This document shows positions 26,745-36,257 of a stretch of 64,000 nucleotides of DNA, piece after piece (within the stretch, counting starts at the first letter, position 1; every line of letters begins with the position of its first letter). The notes under the pieces were generated by a model. The model was not told the DNA's origin, did not search any database, and saw only the letters and a program-made list of their open reading frames with translations. The translations under genes were made by a program, and so were the position numbers. Origin of the DNA: Basilea psittacipulmonis DSM 24701 (GTDB lineage Bacteria; Pseudomonadota; Gammaproteobacteria; Burkholderiales; Burkholderiaceae_B); NCBI RefSeq assembly GCF_000743945.1, contig NZ_CP009238.1:806001-870000 (forward strand), given 5' to 3'.

Positions 26745-27905
26745 ATGTCAAAAGAAGTATTTTCTGCACAAGCGTTTAAAGAAGTGGAAACGACAAGTCA
26801 TGAAACGTGGTCGGGTAAACAGGTATTTGATTCCGCGGATTTTAAGCAGATAGATAGTGATGATGCGGGTTATCAAAGTGACGCAGATCCTGAAATTTTG
26901 TGGCAGGATACAGAAACGACTTCATGGCAAGCACCCAGTAAGATGGTAAGGTATCTTTTATGGTTTTTGGGCTTGTTGCTATTGTCATTGGGGATACACT
27001 TGGTTTATCACTTGGTGCAAGCGGGGTATGACGTATTGTCGGCTTTTCCTCAAGGTCATGTATTCTTGTCTATCGCCGATTTTATTTTTTATCTTGTACT
27101 GGCCATGGCGATGTTTGCTTTGGTATTTTTAATTTATCGTGAATATCGTAGTTTGCGTTATTTGCAAAAGTATGAAGAGGAACAACGTGCCCTAGGCGAG
27201 ATGTTAAGCGAAGTTGCACAAATTCACGATAAACAAGATTTGTCATTGGTTCATCATCACGGCACCTTGACGTTTAAAAGTGCCGAAGACGCAAAAAACT
27301 GGTGTTATGAGACATTGGATCGCATGAAGATTTCGGTACATAGTCCTGCCGTCATAGATTGGAAAAACGCGGTAAATGAATACCATCAAGCGATGGATGT
27401 TCTTCAATTATTTTCTCAAATTGTATTAGAACCGTTTGATCAAAAAGTATTGAAAGGCGTGCATGAACGGGCTGCTACCGATGCTGTGGTGGTAGCTGTG
27501 TCCCCATACCCTTTGATCGACATGTTATTTGTGTGTTGGCGTAATATTCGTTTGATGAAATGGGTAACCAGCCAATATGGCATGAATCTAGGCTATATCG
27601 CTAGAATAAAACTATATCGTTATGCACTGTTTAATGTGGCGGTTGTGGGCGTGAGTGAATCGATCGATCAATTTACAGATGTGAGTTATTTGATTTCGCA
27701 CGGTATCTTGGGAAAGTTTTCTACCAAAGTGATGCAAGGTATGGGAATGGGGTATTTGAGTGCAAGACTGGGTGTGAAAGCCATGCAGTTTGCTCGTCCT
27801 TTGCCATTTACACAGAAAAATAAACCAAGCTTATCTACTTTGTCTCAAGTGTTATTTCAAAGAATTAAAACCTCTTTAATGAAGTCCGAAAAACATTCTG
27901 AATAA
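26745..27905 (+). CDS. ycjF: YcjF-family membrane protein (DUF697)
   Basis: The 386-residue protein has a polar N-terminal region (about 1-65), two membrane segments (about 68-90 and 105-128) and a C-terminal DUF697-type domain rich in helices and glycine (VMQGMGMGYLSARLGVKAMQF). This is the TIGR01620/YcjF pattern. It usually neighbours YcjX, as here, and the two probably work together at the inner membrane. The function is not established. AGGTG lies upstream of the ATG. Confidence 0.9.
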   Translation: MSKEVFSAQAFKEVETTSHETWSGKQVFDSADFKQIDSDDAGYQSDADPEILWQDTETTSWQAPSKMVRYLLWFLGLLLLSLGIHLVYHLVQAGYDVLSAFPQGHVFLSIADFIFYLVLAMAMFALVFLIYREYRSLRYLQKYEEEQRALGEMLSEVAQIHDKQDLSLVHHHGTLTFKSAEDAKNWCYETLDRMKISVHSPAVIDWKNAVNEYHQAMDVLQLFSQIVLEPFDQKVLKGVHERAATDAVVVAVSPYPLIDMLFVCWRNIRLMKWVTSQYGMNLGYIARIKLYRYALFNVAVVGVSESIDQFTDVSYLISHGILGKFSTKVMQGMGMGYLSARLGVKAMQFARPLPFTQKNKPSLSTLSQVLFQRIKTSLMKSEKHSE

Positions 27906-27943
27906 GGTGTGGATCAAAAAAATCCTAAGTGAATGAAGTATTA

Positions 27944-28015
27944 TCAAATTACAAACGCTTTAAATACCTGATTCACAGTGCCGTCAGCTGTTTTGTGATG
28001 AAGTGGTGGTATTAA
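27944..28015 (-). repeat. dispersed repeat related to 12949-13020
   Basis: About 60 bases here resemble 12955-13020, including the identical GCCGTCAGCTGTT. On the minus strand the short frame reads LIPPLHHKTADG, then FKAFVI, paralleling KLPPSHHITADG, then FKVFVNG in the remnant next to ptsI. It is much too short for a gene and lies between two convergent transcription units. Confidence 0.55.
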
Positions 28016-28056
28016 TCAAGAGATGCTGATTTAAGCAATCTGTTGACTTTGATAGA

Positions 28057-28088
28057 AAGAAAAAAAGGTAGTCATGACGACTACCTTT
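28057..28088 (-). terminator. intrinsic terminator of the ugp operon
   Basis: A perfect 10-bp stem (28064-28073 with 28079-28088) around a 5-base loop; reading the minus strand it is followed by T residues (complement of 28057-28066). It lies seven bases beyond ugpC. Confidence 0.88.
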
Positions 28089-28094
28089 GGTGAA

Positions 28095-29195
28095 TTATTT
28101 GGATTCAGGTGGATTGATGCGACGTTTTGTTTCGGGATCAAACCAATGTAATGGATGTCCATCATCAATACGAATATGATACATTTCACCTGCGATAACA
28201 TTTAGATGTTTATTGTCTCGTACATCTGCACGTAAAACGGTTTTAGTAGAACCGATCATTCCGTGTACCAGTTGTTCAGAACCTAATGTTTCCACTAAAT
28301 CAATGGTAAAAGGAATACCTTCATGACCTAATGAAATGTGTTCTGGACGGAATCCCATGATCACGCGTCTATTTCTTACATAATCAGGAACCAAAGAAGC
28401 GGGTAGTGGGAAAGTCGCCCCTCCTTTTACCTCAGTAATGGTTCCCTCATCGCAAGTATCAACTTCAACTAAGTTCATAGGAGGGGAGCCGATAAAACTG
28501 GCTACAAAGGTAGATGCTGGCTCGTGGAATACCTCTAAAGGTGTGCCGATTTGTTCTACATTCCCTTTGTTCATCACAATCATACGATCGGCCAAGGTCA
28601 TCGCTTCGATTTGGTCGTGTGTCACATACAAGCTAGTTGTACGTAAACGACGATGCAATTTTTTCATTTCCATACGCATTTTGACGCGAAGCTTGGCATC
28701 TAGGTTGGAAAGAGGTTCGTCAAATAAGAAGATCTTAGGCTCACGCACAATGGCACGACCCATTGCAACACGTTGACGTTGGCCACCAGAAAGCTGTTTG
28801 GGTTTGCGATCTAGAAGATGGCTTAATTCTAGAATTTGGGCCACTTCTTCGATACGTTTAGAAATTTCTTCACGAGATTTTTTGCGAATCTTTAAACCAT
28901 ATGCCATATTGTCATAAATGGTCATATGTGGGTATAACGCATAGTTCTGGAATACCATGGCAATGTTACGATCTTTGGGTTCAAGATTATTGACGCATTC
29001 ATTGTCAATAAGAATTTGGCCCTCGCTAATCGTTTCAAGACCAGCCACCATTCTCATGAATGTTGATTTACCACAACCAGATGGTCCGACAATTACGATG
29101 AACTCACCGTCATTCACGTGCATATTTAAGTCTTGAATTGCCGTGAATTTATTTTCATAAGTTTTTCTTACATGTACAAAATCTAATGTTGCCAT
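28095..29195 (-). CDS. ugpC: sn-glycerol-3-phosphate ABC transporter ATPase
   Basis: This is the ATP-hydrolysing subunit of the glycerol-3-phosphate importer. The 366 residues contain Walker A GPSGCGKST, the signature LSGGQRQRVAMGRA, Walker B IFLFDEPLSNLDA and a C-terminal TOBE-type regulatory domain as in MalK. By itself it could be any sugar importer ATPase of the MalK family; the ugpB-A-E neighbours decide the name. AAGGA lies upstream of the ATG. It is the last gene of the operon. Confidence 0.92.
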   Translation of the reverse strand: MATLDFVHVRKTYENKFTAIQDLNMHVNDGEFIVIVGPSGCGKSTFMRMVAGLETISEGQILIDNECVNNLEPKDRNIAMVFQNYALYPHMTIYDNMAYGLKIRKKSREEISKRIEEVAQILELSHLLDRKPKQLSGGQRQRVAMGRAIVREPKIFLFDEPLSNLDAKLRVKMRMEMKKLHRRLRTTSLYVTHDQIEAMTLADRMIVMNKGNVEQIGTPLEVFHEPASTFVASFIGSPPMNLVEVDTCDEGTITEVKGGATFPLPASLVPDYVRNRRVIMGFRPEHISLGHEGIPFTIDLVETLGSEQLVHGMIGSTKTVLRADVRDNKHLNVIAGEMYHIRIDDGHPLHWFDPETKRRINPPESK

Positions 29196-29205
29196 TTGTG
29201 AGTCC

Positions 29206-30051
29206 TTATTTTTCTGTATCTACTAAACCTTTGACGAACCAACGTTGTGCCACGATGACGACTAAAGCGGGAGGCAACATGGCAAGTATGGAGGTTGCCA
29301 TGATTTGGTTCCATGGGGTTAAACTGTCACCATTACCCATCATACTACGGATACCCACTACGATAGGGGTATGCTCGGTGCTATTGTTAATCACTAATGG
29401 CCATAAGTATTGGTTCCATCCATAGATAAATTGGATAACAAATAACGCCGCAATCGTGGTGTATGATAAGGGAAATAAAATATCTTTAAAGAATCGCATT
29501 GGGCCAGCTCCATCGATACGAGCGGCTTCGACTAGCTCGTTTGGAACGGTCATAAAGAACTGTCTAAATAAGAAAGTAGCCGTGGCTGAAGCGATTAAAG
29601 GTAAGGTTAAGCCAGCATAACTGTCTGCCAAACCAAAGCTTGATACTACCTGGAAAGTAGGCGAGATACGTACTTCAACAGGTAACATCAATGTGACAAA
29701 AATCATCCAGAAACAAAGCATACGGAAACGGAAACGGAAGTAAACCACCGCGTATGCCGATAACATGGAAATCACGATTTTGCCCACTGTAATAATAATG
29801 GCAATAATAAAACTAGACCATAGCATTTGGCTGACGCTAGTTTTGCTTAAACTCGATGTTTCAAATAATACTTGAGAATAGTTTTTAAATAAATCTAAAC
29901 CGGGTATCAAAGAAATAGGGGGCTTGGTCACAGAAGCCAAGTCTTGTGTTGACGCGACAAAAGCGACGTAGATAGGAAAGGCAATAACCAACACACCCAG
30001 AATCAAAATGATATGCGAGGTGGCGGTTAGCCAAGGACGACGTTCTACCAT
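29206..30051 (-). CDS. ugpE: sn-glycerol-3-phosphate ABC transporter permease UgpE
   Basis: It is the second membrane subunit of the importer. The 281 residues have six predicted membrane helices and the ABC-permease EAA loop EAARIDGAGPMRFFKDILFP, which docks with UgpC. AGGAG precedes the ATG. The gene lies between ugpA (14 bases) and ugpC (10 bases). Confidence 0.93.
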   Translation of the reverse strand: MVERRPWLTATSHIILILGVLVIAFPIYVAFVASTQDLASVTKPPISLIPGLDLFKNYSQVLFETSSLSKTSVSQMLWSSFIIAIIITVGKIVISMLSAYAVVYFRFRFRMLCFWMIFVTLMLPVEVRISPTFQVVSSFGLADSYAGLTLPLIASATATFLFRQFFMTVPNELVEAARIDGAGPMRFFKDILFPLSYTTIAALFVIQFIYGWNQYLWPLVINNSTEHTPIVVGIRSMMGNGDSLTPWNQIMATSILAMLPPALVVIVAQRWFVKGLVDTEK

Positions 30052-30065
30052 TTTTGTATGCTCCT

Positions 30066-30947
30066 TTAGGTGTACTGCACTTTACGATCAACGTAACGGA
30101 ATTGTAAAAACGTGAGACCAATCACCAAGATCATCAAGATAACAGACTGAGCACCTGATGAACCGTAGTCATAATTGTGGAAAGCGGTTTTATAAACGTT
30201 ATAAACCAAGATGTTCGTTGATGTGCCAGGGCCACCTTGGGTAGTGGTATCGATAATGGCAAATGTCTCAAAGAAAGCATAAACCATGTTCATGACGACC
30301 AAGAAGAACGTAACAGGCGATAATAATGGGAATACAATCGACCAGAAACGTTTAGCTGGAGAGGCTCCATCAATCGCGGCTGCTTCAATCAAAGAACTAG
30401 GAATGGATTGTAAGCCTGCCAAGAAGAATAAGAAGTTGTAGGAAATTTGTTGCCAAACCGTTGCAATCACAATCAAGGTCATGGCATCAGAACTGTTTAA
30501 ATTAGGGTTCCAATCAAAACCAAGTGAGGTGATGTAGTTACTAATTGTTCCGATGGCAGGTGAGAATAAGAAAGACCACAATACCCCTACAATCGCTGGA
30601 GCCACCGCATACGGTAAGATTAAAACGGTTTTGTAGATGGTGGAGCCACGAATGACACGGTTTGCCATAACAGCCAGTAACAGTGCAAGAGCTAGTCCTA
30701 CAAAGGTGACTAAGAAAGCATAAAGAAAACTAACGCCAAAAGAATGAAAGTATTCTAGGTTCCATAATTGGGCAAAGTTATCAAATAATACAAATTCGGT
30801 ACTACCGCCAAACGTATCTTCAATAAAGAATGATTGCCAGATTGCTTTACCAGCGGGAAGAAAGAAAAATACTATGGTAATGGCTAGTTGAGGTGCTACT
30901 AATAGCCAAGGTAGTAGCTTATTTGAAAAGACAACACGCTTATCCAT
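30066..30947 (-). CDS. ugpA: sn-glycerol-3-phosphate ABC transporter permease UgpA
   Basis: It is the first membrane subunit of the importer and forms the channel with UgpE. The 293 residues have six predicted membrane helices and the EAA loop EAAAIDGASPAKRFWSIVFP. A 128-base gap with a weak hairpin separates it from ugpB upstream. No strong ribosome binding site is visible before the ATG. Confidence 0.93.
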   Translation of the reverse strand: MDKRVVFSNKLLPWLLVAPQLAITIVFFFLPAGKAIWQSFFIEDTFGGSTEFVLFDNFAQLWNLEYFHSFGVSFLYAFLVTFVGLALALLLAVMANRVIRGSTIYKTVLILPYAVAPAIVGVLWSFLFSPAIGTISNYITSLGFDWNPNLNSSDAMTLIVIATVWQQISYNFLFFLAGLQSIPSSLIEAAAIDGASPAKRFWSIVFPLLSPVTFFLVVMNMVYAFFETFAIIDTTTQGGPGTSTNILVYNVYKTAFHNYDYGSSGAQSVILMILVIGLTFLQFRYVDRKVQYT

Positions 30948-31030
30948 TTTTGAATGTGGGTTTATTAAAATTGCCTATATTATAAGGTTAATGGACAGCT
31001 TTGTCGCCAAAAACTGCCCATTATTGTGAT

Positions 31031-31057
31031 AAAAACGACACTTTTTAAGTTTTGTCG
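31031..31057 (-). terminator. weak hairpin with T-tract between ugpB and ugpA
   Basis: On the minus strand CGACA (31057-31053) pairs with TGTCG (31040-31036), followed by TTTTT (31035-31031). The stem is only 5 bp. It may partly terminate or stabilise the ugpB message, giving more binding protein than permease. Confidence 0.4.
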
Positions 31058-31075
31058 ATTTTTTAATGGGATAGA

Positions 31076-32380
31076 TTATTTCTCAGTTTGTTTCTGGAAA
31101 CGTTCTAATAACTTATCACCATCTGTTTTCATATTTGACAATGCTTTGTCAGCGGTGATTTTGCCATTAAATAAATCTTCAAGATTACGTTCTTCAATAT
31201 CACGAATCGCTGGTAAGAAACCTAGACGAATACCTTTTGAGTTGGTTGCCGCGGTACGATTTAACTGTTTTACAGCAATATCCGCACCAGGGTTCTCTTG
31301 GTAATAACCTTGTGCTTCAGTTAACTCGTAAGCAGCTTTGACAACAGGAACATAACCTGTTTTTTGGTGCCAGAAGGCCGCAACTTCAGGTTTTGTTAGG
31401 TATTTGAAGAATGCCACGGTAGCTTTGTTTTCGTCATCTGATTTACCAGAGAATGCCCATAAAGAGGCTCCACCGATGATACTGTTATGCGGATCGGTAT
31501 TGTCCGCGTAATAGGGTAGATAACCTACTCCATAGTTAATGCCTGTTGCAACGATGGTAGCACGAGCACCTGATGAACCAGTAAACATCGCACATTTACC
31601 TGAAGTGAAGCGACCTGTTGCATTATCAGCACGACCGCCATAAGTAAATGATCCCTCTTTAGCCATATCCGCTAAGAAAGTTAGATGTTTTTTGAATGCG
31701 TCTGAATCCAAAGCAAGACGTGCATTAAGACCATCAAAGCCGTTGTTTTCTGTTGCATAAGGGGTGTTAGCAATCGCTGCAAAGTTCTCAATCATCACCC
31801 AAGCAGGCCAAGTAGTGGTATAAGCACACTCTACGCCAGCAGCTTTAAGCTTATTACCATAGTCTCTAAGTTCTTCATACGTTCTAGGTGGTTTCTCAGG
31901 ATCTAGACCAGCTTGTTTGAACAGGTCTTTGTTGTAGTAGAAAACAGGTGTTGAGCTGTTAAAGGGCATAGAAACAAGTTTGCCATCTTTATCAGAGTAG
32001 TAAGAAGCGATACCTGTGATAAAGTCAGAGGCTTGAATAGGGTTACCTACTTTTTCGCTTAATTCACCAACTGGTACGATAGCACCTTTGGAATACATCA
32101 TGGTGGCGGTACCGACTTCAAAGACTTGAAGAATGTTAGGTGCTTTTTTGGCACGGTATGCCGCGATACCAGCGTTCATTGAGTCGGTGTAACTGCCTTT
32201 ATAAGTTGCAACGACTTTATATTCGGATTGTGAATGGTTGAAATCGTCCACGATTTTGTTGACGGTTTCACCTAATTTCCCCTCCATGGAGTGCCAAAAC
32301 TCAATCGTGGTCGTTGCGTGTGCAACACCGGTCATGGCAAATGTACTAGCGATAGCTAAAACTGAAGTTTTAAGTCTCAT
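31076..32380 (-). CDS. ugpB: sn-glycerol-3-phosphate-binding periplasmic protein
   Basis: UgpB captures glycerol-3-phosphate and its diesters in the periplasm. The 434-residue precursor has a signal peptide ending in VAHA (cleavage about residue 22). The mature part shows the UgpB pattern: IEFWHSMEGKLGETVNKIV, SSTPVFYYNKDLFKQAGLDP and SGARATI. GAGGA lies upstream of the ATG. It is the first gene of ugpBAEC and carries a Pho box upstream, which fits phosphate-starvation control known in E. coli. Confidence 0.96.
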   Translation of the reverse strand: MRLKTSVLAIASTFAMTGVAHATTTIEFWHSMEGKLGETVNKIVDDFNHSQSEYKVVATYKGSYTDSMNAGIAAYRAKKAPNILQVFEVGTATMMYSKGAIVPVGELSEKVGNPIQASDFITGIASYYSDKDGKLVSMPFNSSTPVFYYNKDLFKQAGLDPEKPPRTYEELRDYGNKLKAAGVECAYTTTWPAWVMIENFAAIANTPYATENNGFDGLNARLALDSDAFKKHLTFLADMAKEGSFTYGGRADNATGRFTSGKCAMFTGSSGARATIVATGINYGVGYLPYYADNTDPHNSIIGGASLWAFSGKSDDENKATVAFFKYLTKPEVAAFWHQKTGYVPVVKAAYELTEAQGYYQENPGADIAVKQLNRTAATNSKGIRLGFLPAIRDIEERNLEDLFNGKITADKALSNMKTDGDKLLERFQKQTEK

Positions 32381-32417
32381 GATTTTCCTCTTTGTTTATG
32401 GATTTTTCAATACTAGT

Positions 32418-32451
32418 ATTTAACCATAGAATTGTGACAGTAATGTGTCAG
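32418..32451 (-). promoter_or_regulatory. Pho box and -10 of the ugpBAEC promoter
   Basis: On the minus strand CTGACACATTACTGTCAC (32434-32451) consists of two 7-base repeats with a 4-base AT-rich spacer, 15 of 18 positions matching the known PhoB consensus. A TTAAAT -10 (32418-32423) lies exactly ten bases downstream, the spacing of PhoB-activated promoters, and no -35 is needed. The ugp genes are classical Pho-regulon members. Confidence 0.75.
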
Positions 32452-32558
32452 TTTATGATAGTATCCGTATAAAGTTTAATAGGAAGATATTCGTCAAAAG
32501 AAAGATGAATGTTTTCTGTATGATACGATAGACGAACACGAGATAATGGAGAAATAAG

Positions 32559-33380
32559 ATGTCTTTTAAGATCGCTTTTATTGGTGCAGGTAATATGGCA
32601 ACTGCCATAGTGAAAGGCTTGCTCAAAGAAAATTTGTACCAAAAAGAAGATATTTTGTTATTTGATCAACAAGAAGAAACTTGTCAAAAATGGATAAAAG
32701 AAGAGGGGATACAGGCTTATACACAAGCGAATGAGGCCTTGAGAAACTGTGATTTAGTGGTGTTGGCGGTTAAACCTCAGGTGATGCAAGAGGTGGTGAT
32801 GAGCTATCTTCCTTATTTAAAGGATGATAGTTTGATTTTAAGTATCGCGGCAGGTATCAGTCTAGATAAACTGAATACATGGTTATCAAATGATAAAAAT
32901 GTCTCTCGAAAAATAGTTAGAGTGATGCCCAATACGCCTTGTTTAGTGGGACAGGGGGCTTCGGCTTATTTTGCCATGAATCTTAGTGAAGCTGATAATG
33001 TGTGGGTACAACGTATATTGGGTAGTTTAGGTGTGGTGGTAGCGTGTCAAAAAGAAAGTGAGCTGGATGCGGTGACGGCTTTGTCAGGAAGTGGGCCAGC
33101 TTATGTGTTTTTGTTTATTGAAAGCCTTATCAAAGGTGCTGTTTCGCTTGGCTTAACGGAACAGGATTCGCGTACTTTGGCGTTACAAACACTAAAAGGT
33201 GCCGTGGCCTTAATGAGTGAAAGTGGCGAATCTGCAGAGGTGTTAAGACAGAAAGTGACTTCTAAAGGTGGCACCACGGCCGCTGCATTAGGCGTGTTTG
33301 AACAATCGGGATTTAAGCAAATCGTCTCAGAAGCCATGTCTGCTGCGGATAAACGTTCTAAAGAATTATCTCAGATGTAA
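32559..33380 (+). CDS. proC: pyrroline-5-carboxylate reductase
   Basis: ProC reduces 1-pyrroline-5-carboxylate to proline with NAD(P)H, the last step of proline synthesis. The 273 residues show the Rossmann motif FIGAGNMATAIVKGL at the start and the family signature in the dimerisation domain (TALSGSGPAYVFLFIES, then VTSKGGTTAAALGVFE). GGAG lies upstream of the ATG. It is transcribed divergently from ugpB. Confidence 0.97.
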   Translation: MSFKIAFIGAGNMATAIVKGLLKENLYQKEDILLFDQQEETCQKWIKEEGIQAYTQANEALRNCDLVVLAVKPQVMQEVVMSYLPYLKDDSLILSIAAGISLDKLNTWLSNDKNVSRKIVRVMPNTPCLVGQGASAYFAMNLSEADNVWVQRILGSLGVVVACQKESELDAVTALSGSGPAYVFLFIESLIKGAVSLGLTEQDSRTLALQTLKGAVALMSESGESAEVLRQKVTSKGGTTAAALGVFEQSGFKQIVSEAMSAADKRSKELSQM

Positions 33381-33552
33381 TGGTGTTCGTTGAAAAAGTC
33401 GTGATAAAGACAGTAGGGCGGCATGCTCTCATTCATCGTGTCTTAGCGATGATCGAACGCTTGGGCTCTGTTTTAGGTGGGTTAAGATATATTTGTTGAA
33501 TGAGTCGTTATCTACTTCACGAGTTACGCAATCTATGATGAATGCGTTTGAT

Positions 33553-33596
33553 AAAAGGACTGAACAGCGATGATAAATGGCTGAACAGTCCTTTTT
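33553..33596. terminator. bidirectional intrinsic terminator between proC and the SCO1 gene
   Basis: AAAAGGACTG (33553-33562) pairs with CAGTCCTTTT (33586-33595); an inner CAGC/GCTG pair extends it. T-rich ends exist on both strands, serving the convergent units. The 170 bases between proC and this hairpin show nothing else. Confidence 0.75.
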
Positions 33597-33610
33597 CTTA
33601 ATGAATTGTC

Positions 33611-34237
33611 TTACTGAATTAAAGTTTTGAGGGCTTTGATTAAAGCATCGGGTTGGTCAGCATCGGAGGCTAAGAATCGGGCTTTGCCTTTTTGGTCAAA
33701 AATATAAATACCTCTGGCATGCATGACCTCATAATCCGTATCTTGAGATGCGTCTTTGGGACGATCCACTTGATAGGACACACGATAACGTTTGGCAATA
33801 CTTTGAATGTCTTTGGGGGAACCCGAAAGTCCAATCGCCCCGTTTTTAAAGGCATCCACATAGGTTTGTACATTATCTGGCGTGTCTCTAAGCGGATCAA
33901 CGCTGATGAAGATGATTTGTACTTGTTTGCTAGCGTCTGGACCTAGTTTTTTTAGGACTAAGTTAAGCTGTGCCAAAGTCAAAGGACAAATATCAGGGCA
34001 GTTGGCATAACCAAAAAACACAACAGCTACTTTCCCTGCCACATCTTTTTCAGTGACCACTTGGTTGTTGCGTGATAATAGTTTGAATGACAAATCAGGA
34101 AGATTGCCAGAAATAGGATAAACCACGCTTTCTTGGGCGGTAAATGATAAGGAATCGTTTGCTGTTGCAGTCGTTCCTAAAGCGAGCATGGATAAACAAC
34201 AGATAATGCTCGCTATCTTGGTTTTAAGCTGACTCAC
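33611..34237 (-). CDS. SCO1/SenC-type copper chaperone
   Basis: SCO proteins deliver copper to the CuA site of cytochrome c oxidase. The 208-residue precursor has a signal peptide (about 1-27) and a thioredoxin-like domain. The copper-binding ligands are Cys80 and Cys84 in CPDICP, and His173 in VMHARG. It starts inside the prlC gene with a 14-base overlap, so expression depends on the upstream operon. No oxidase genes are in the window. Confidence 0.94.
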   Translation of the reverse strand: MSQLKTKIASIICCLSMLALGTTATANDSLSFTAQESVVYPISGNLPDLSFKLLSRNNQVVTEKDVAGKVAVVFFGYANCPDICPLTLAQLNLVLKKLGPDASKQVQIIFISVDPLRDTPDNVQTYVDAFKNGAIGLSGSPKDIQSIAKRYRVSYQVDRPKDASQDTDYEVMHARGIYIFDQKGKARFLASDADQPDALIKALKTLIQ

Positions 34238-36239
34238 TTAGTCCTCCATGTCTTAATAATGCGTCAATTTTAGGATCTCTGCCACGGAATGCTCGGAATG
34301 ACGTTGCCGCAGGGCGTAAACCACCGACAGATAGGATTTCTTGGCGGAATTTTTGACCCATTTGAGCATAATCTGGATTTTCCTCAAAAGCAGCATAAAC
34401 GTCTGCAGACAAGACTTCTGCCCATTTATAGCTGTAATAACCCGCTGCATAGCCACCTGCAAATAAGTGAGAGAAACTATGCGGGAAACGGTTCCATTCA
34501 GGGGCTTGGACGACAGAGACTTCTTGACGTACCTGATGTAATAATGCCATGACCTCATGAATCGTTAAAGATTGAGTTTCTTGATGAAGCAATATATCAA
34601 ATAAAGCAAACTCAATCTGACGCACCGTCTGCATGCCACTTTGGAAGTTTTTGGCCGCTATCATTTTTTCGTAAAGTGCTTGAGGCAAGGGTTCTCCTGT
34701 TTGCCAATGTGAGGTCATTGAAATAAGAATGTCTTTTTCCCAACAAAAGTTTTCCATAAATTGGGAAGGTAACTCGATAGCGTCCCATTCGACCGCACTA
34801 AAGGCAGATATTTGATCATAAGGGACTTGAGATAGAATGCAGTGTAAGGCATGTCCCATTTCATGGAATAGGGTGATGACATCGTCATGCGTTAATAAAG
34901 AGGGGCGATCGCCTTGTGCAGAGGGAAAGTTACACGTTAAGGTCGCCACTGGCAAGATAAGCTGATCTTTAAAGACTAAACGAGGTCGTTCACCATTTAC
35001 CCATGCACCGCTTTGTTTACCTTTGCGTGCATATAAATCCATGTACAAATAACCTAGTTTTTGGCCATTTTCTTCTAAACAAAAAAGTTCAACACTAGGA
35101 TGCCATACTTTTGCATCGCTGACGGGTACCATGTCCACGTTATACAAGCGTTTGATAAGTTTTTTTAAACCGTCTAACACTTGTGTTTGAGGTAGGTATT
35201 GTCGGACTTCTTCATCCGAGTAGTGGTAACGTTGCTGTCTTAATTTTTCTGAAACATAGGCATAATCACAAGGCTCTAGTTCTGTGATGTTCAAATGTTC
35301 TTTGGCAAACGATTTCAGTTCATTGACATCTTTTTGAGCAAAGGGTTTTGCTTTTTTGGCTAATTCTCTTAAAAACTGGACGACACTTTCTGTGTTTTCT
35401 GCCATTCGTGTCTCAAGTTTAAGGGCTGCAAAGTCATGAAAACCAAGTATTTCGGCTTGTTCATGACGTAACTTCAATTCTTTTTCAATATTCTCAGCAT
35501 TGTTGAATTTAGGGTTACCTTGATCAGAGGCTAGGGTGCTATATCCTCGATGAACGGCACGTCTGAGTGCTTGATTATCAGCGTATTTTAAAACGGGAAT
35601 AAGAGAGGGGGCTTTTAATGTAAACTTCCATCCCGCCTCGTCGCCTGCTTCCTGTCGTGCCATATCGATGACGGATTGAGGTAAGCCACTGAGCTCGGCT
35701 TCATCATGACAAAAATACGCCCATTCATCGGTAGCATCTAAACAGTTTTCAGAGAATTTTTGTTGTGTCAAAGCCAGTTCTTCATTGTTTTTAGCAAATG
35801 CTTCTCTTGCTTGCCCTTCGAGTTCAACGCCTGCTAAACGGAAATTTTTCAACGCAAGATCGACGACACGTTGTTGTTCATGGGTCAAAGATTCTTTGCT
35901 TAAAGTGACATAACAGTTGAACAGTTCTTTGTTTAAACCTACCCAAGTAGAAAATGCACTGACCTGAGGTAACAGTTCATTGATCACTTCTCGAATTTCA
36001 GCGGTATCTACCACGGCATTTAAATGTGTGGCAACCGTCCATGCACGGCTTAGATACATGGATTCGGGGTTGTGACAAAGCAAATCAAAATCAGCTTTTT
36101 CTTGACACTGACGAATCGTTTCTAAAATCGTTGATTTTTCTTTTTCTAATAAGACAGGAATTGCTTCTTTGATATGTGCTGGCGTGACTGACGCATAATC
36201 TATTAAACTTTCTAGAGGGGCAAAAAGGGGATTGTTCAT
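34224..36239 (-). CDS. prlC: oligopeptidase A, M3 zinc metallopeptidase
   Basis: Oligopeptidase A cleaves short peptides, including signal peptides and proteolysis products, in the cytoplasm. The 671 residues match family length. The zinc site is HEMGH (His459, Glu460, His463) in LFHEMGHALH. It lies 18 bases downstream of folD and overlaps the SCO1 gene. No signal peptide is present. Confidence 0.95.
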   Translation of the reverse strand: MNNPLFAPLESLIDYASVTPAHIKEAIPVLLEKEKSTILETIRQCQEKADFDLLCHNPESMYLSRAWTVATHLNAVVDTAEIREVINELLPQVSAFSTWVGLNKELFNCYVTLSKESLTHEQQRVVDLALKNFRLAGVELEGQAREAFAKNNEELALTQQKFSENCLDATDEWAYFCHDEAELSGLPQSVIDMARQEAGDEAGWKFTLKAPSLIPVLKYADNQALRRAVHRGYSTLASDQGNPKFNNAENIEKELKLRHEQAEILGFHDFAALKLETRMAENTESVVQFLRELAKKAKPFAQKDVNELKSFAKEHLNITELEPCDYAYVSEKLRQQRYHYSDEEVRQYLPQTQVLDGLKKLIKRLYNVDMVPVSDAKVWHPSVELFCLEENGQKLGYLYMDLYARKGKQSGAWVNGERPRLVFKDQLILPVATLTCNFPSAQGDRPSLLTHDDVITLFHEMGHALHCILSQVPYDQISAFSAVEWDAIELPSQFMENFCWEKDILISMTSHWQTGEPLPQALYEKMIAAKNFQSGMQTVRQIEFALFDILLHQETQSLTIHEVMALLHQVRQEVSVVQAPEWNRFPHSFSHLFAGGYAAGYYSYKWAEVLSADVYAAFEENPDYAQMGQKFRQEILSVGGLRPAATSFRAFRGRDPKIDALLRHGGLSESA

Positions 36240-36257
36240 CTTAGGTTTCCAAAAAAA

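Noticed and set aside
26470..26769. 99-residue minus-strand open frame between ycjX and ycjF
   Set aside because: It consists of the tandem repeat read in frame because its period is close to 99 bases, with no conserved start region.
28095..32380. Maltose-type or other sugar importer instead of ugp
   Set aside because: The binding protein has specific UgpB motifs, and a Pho box precedes the operon.
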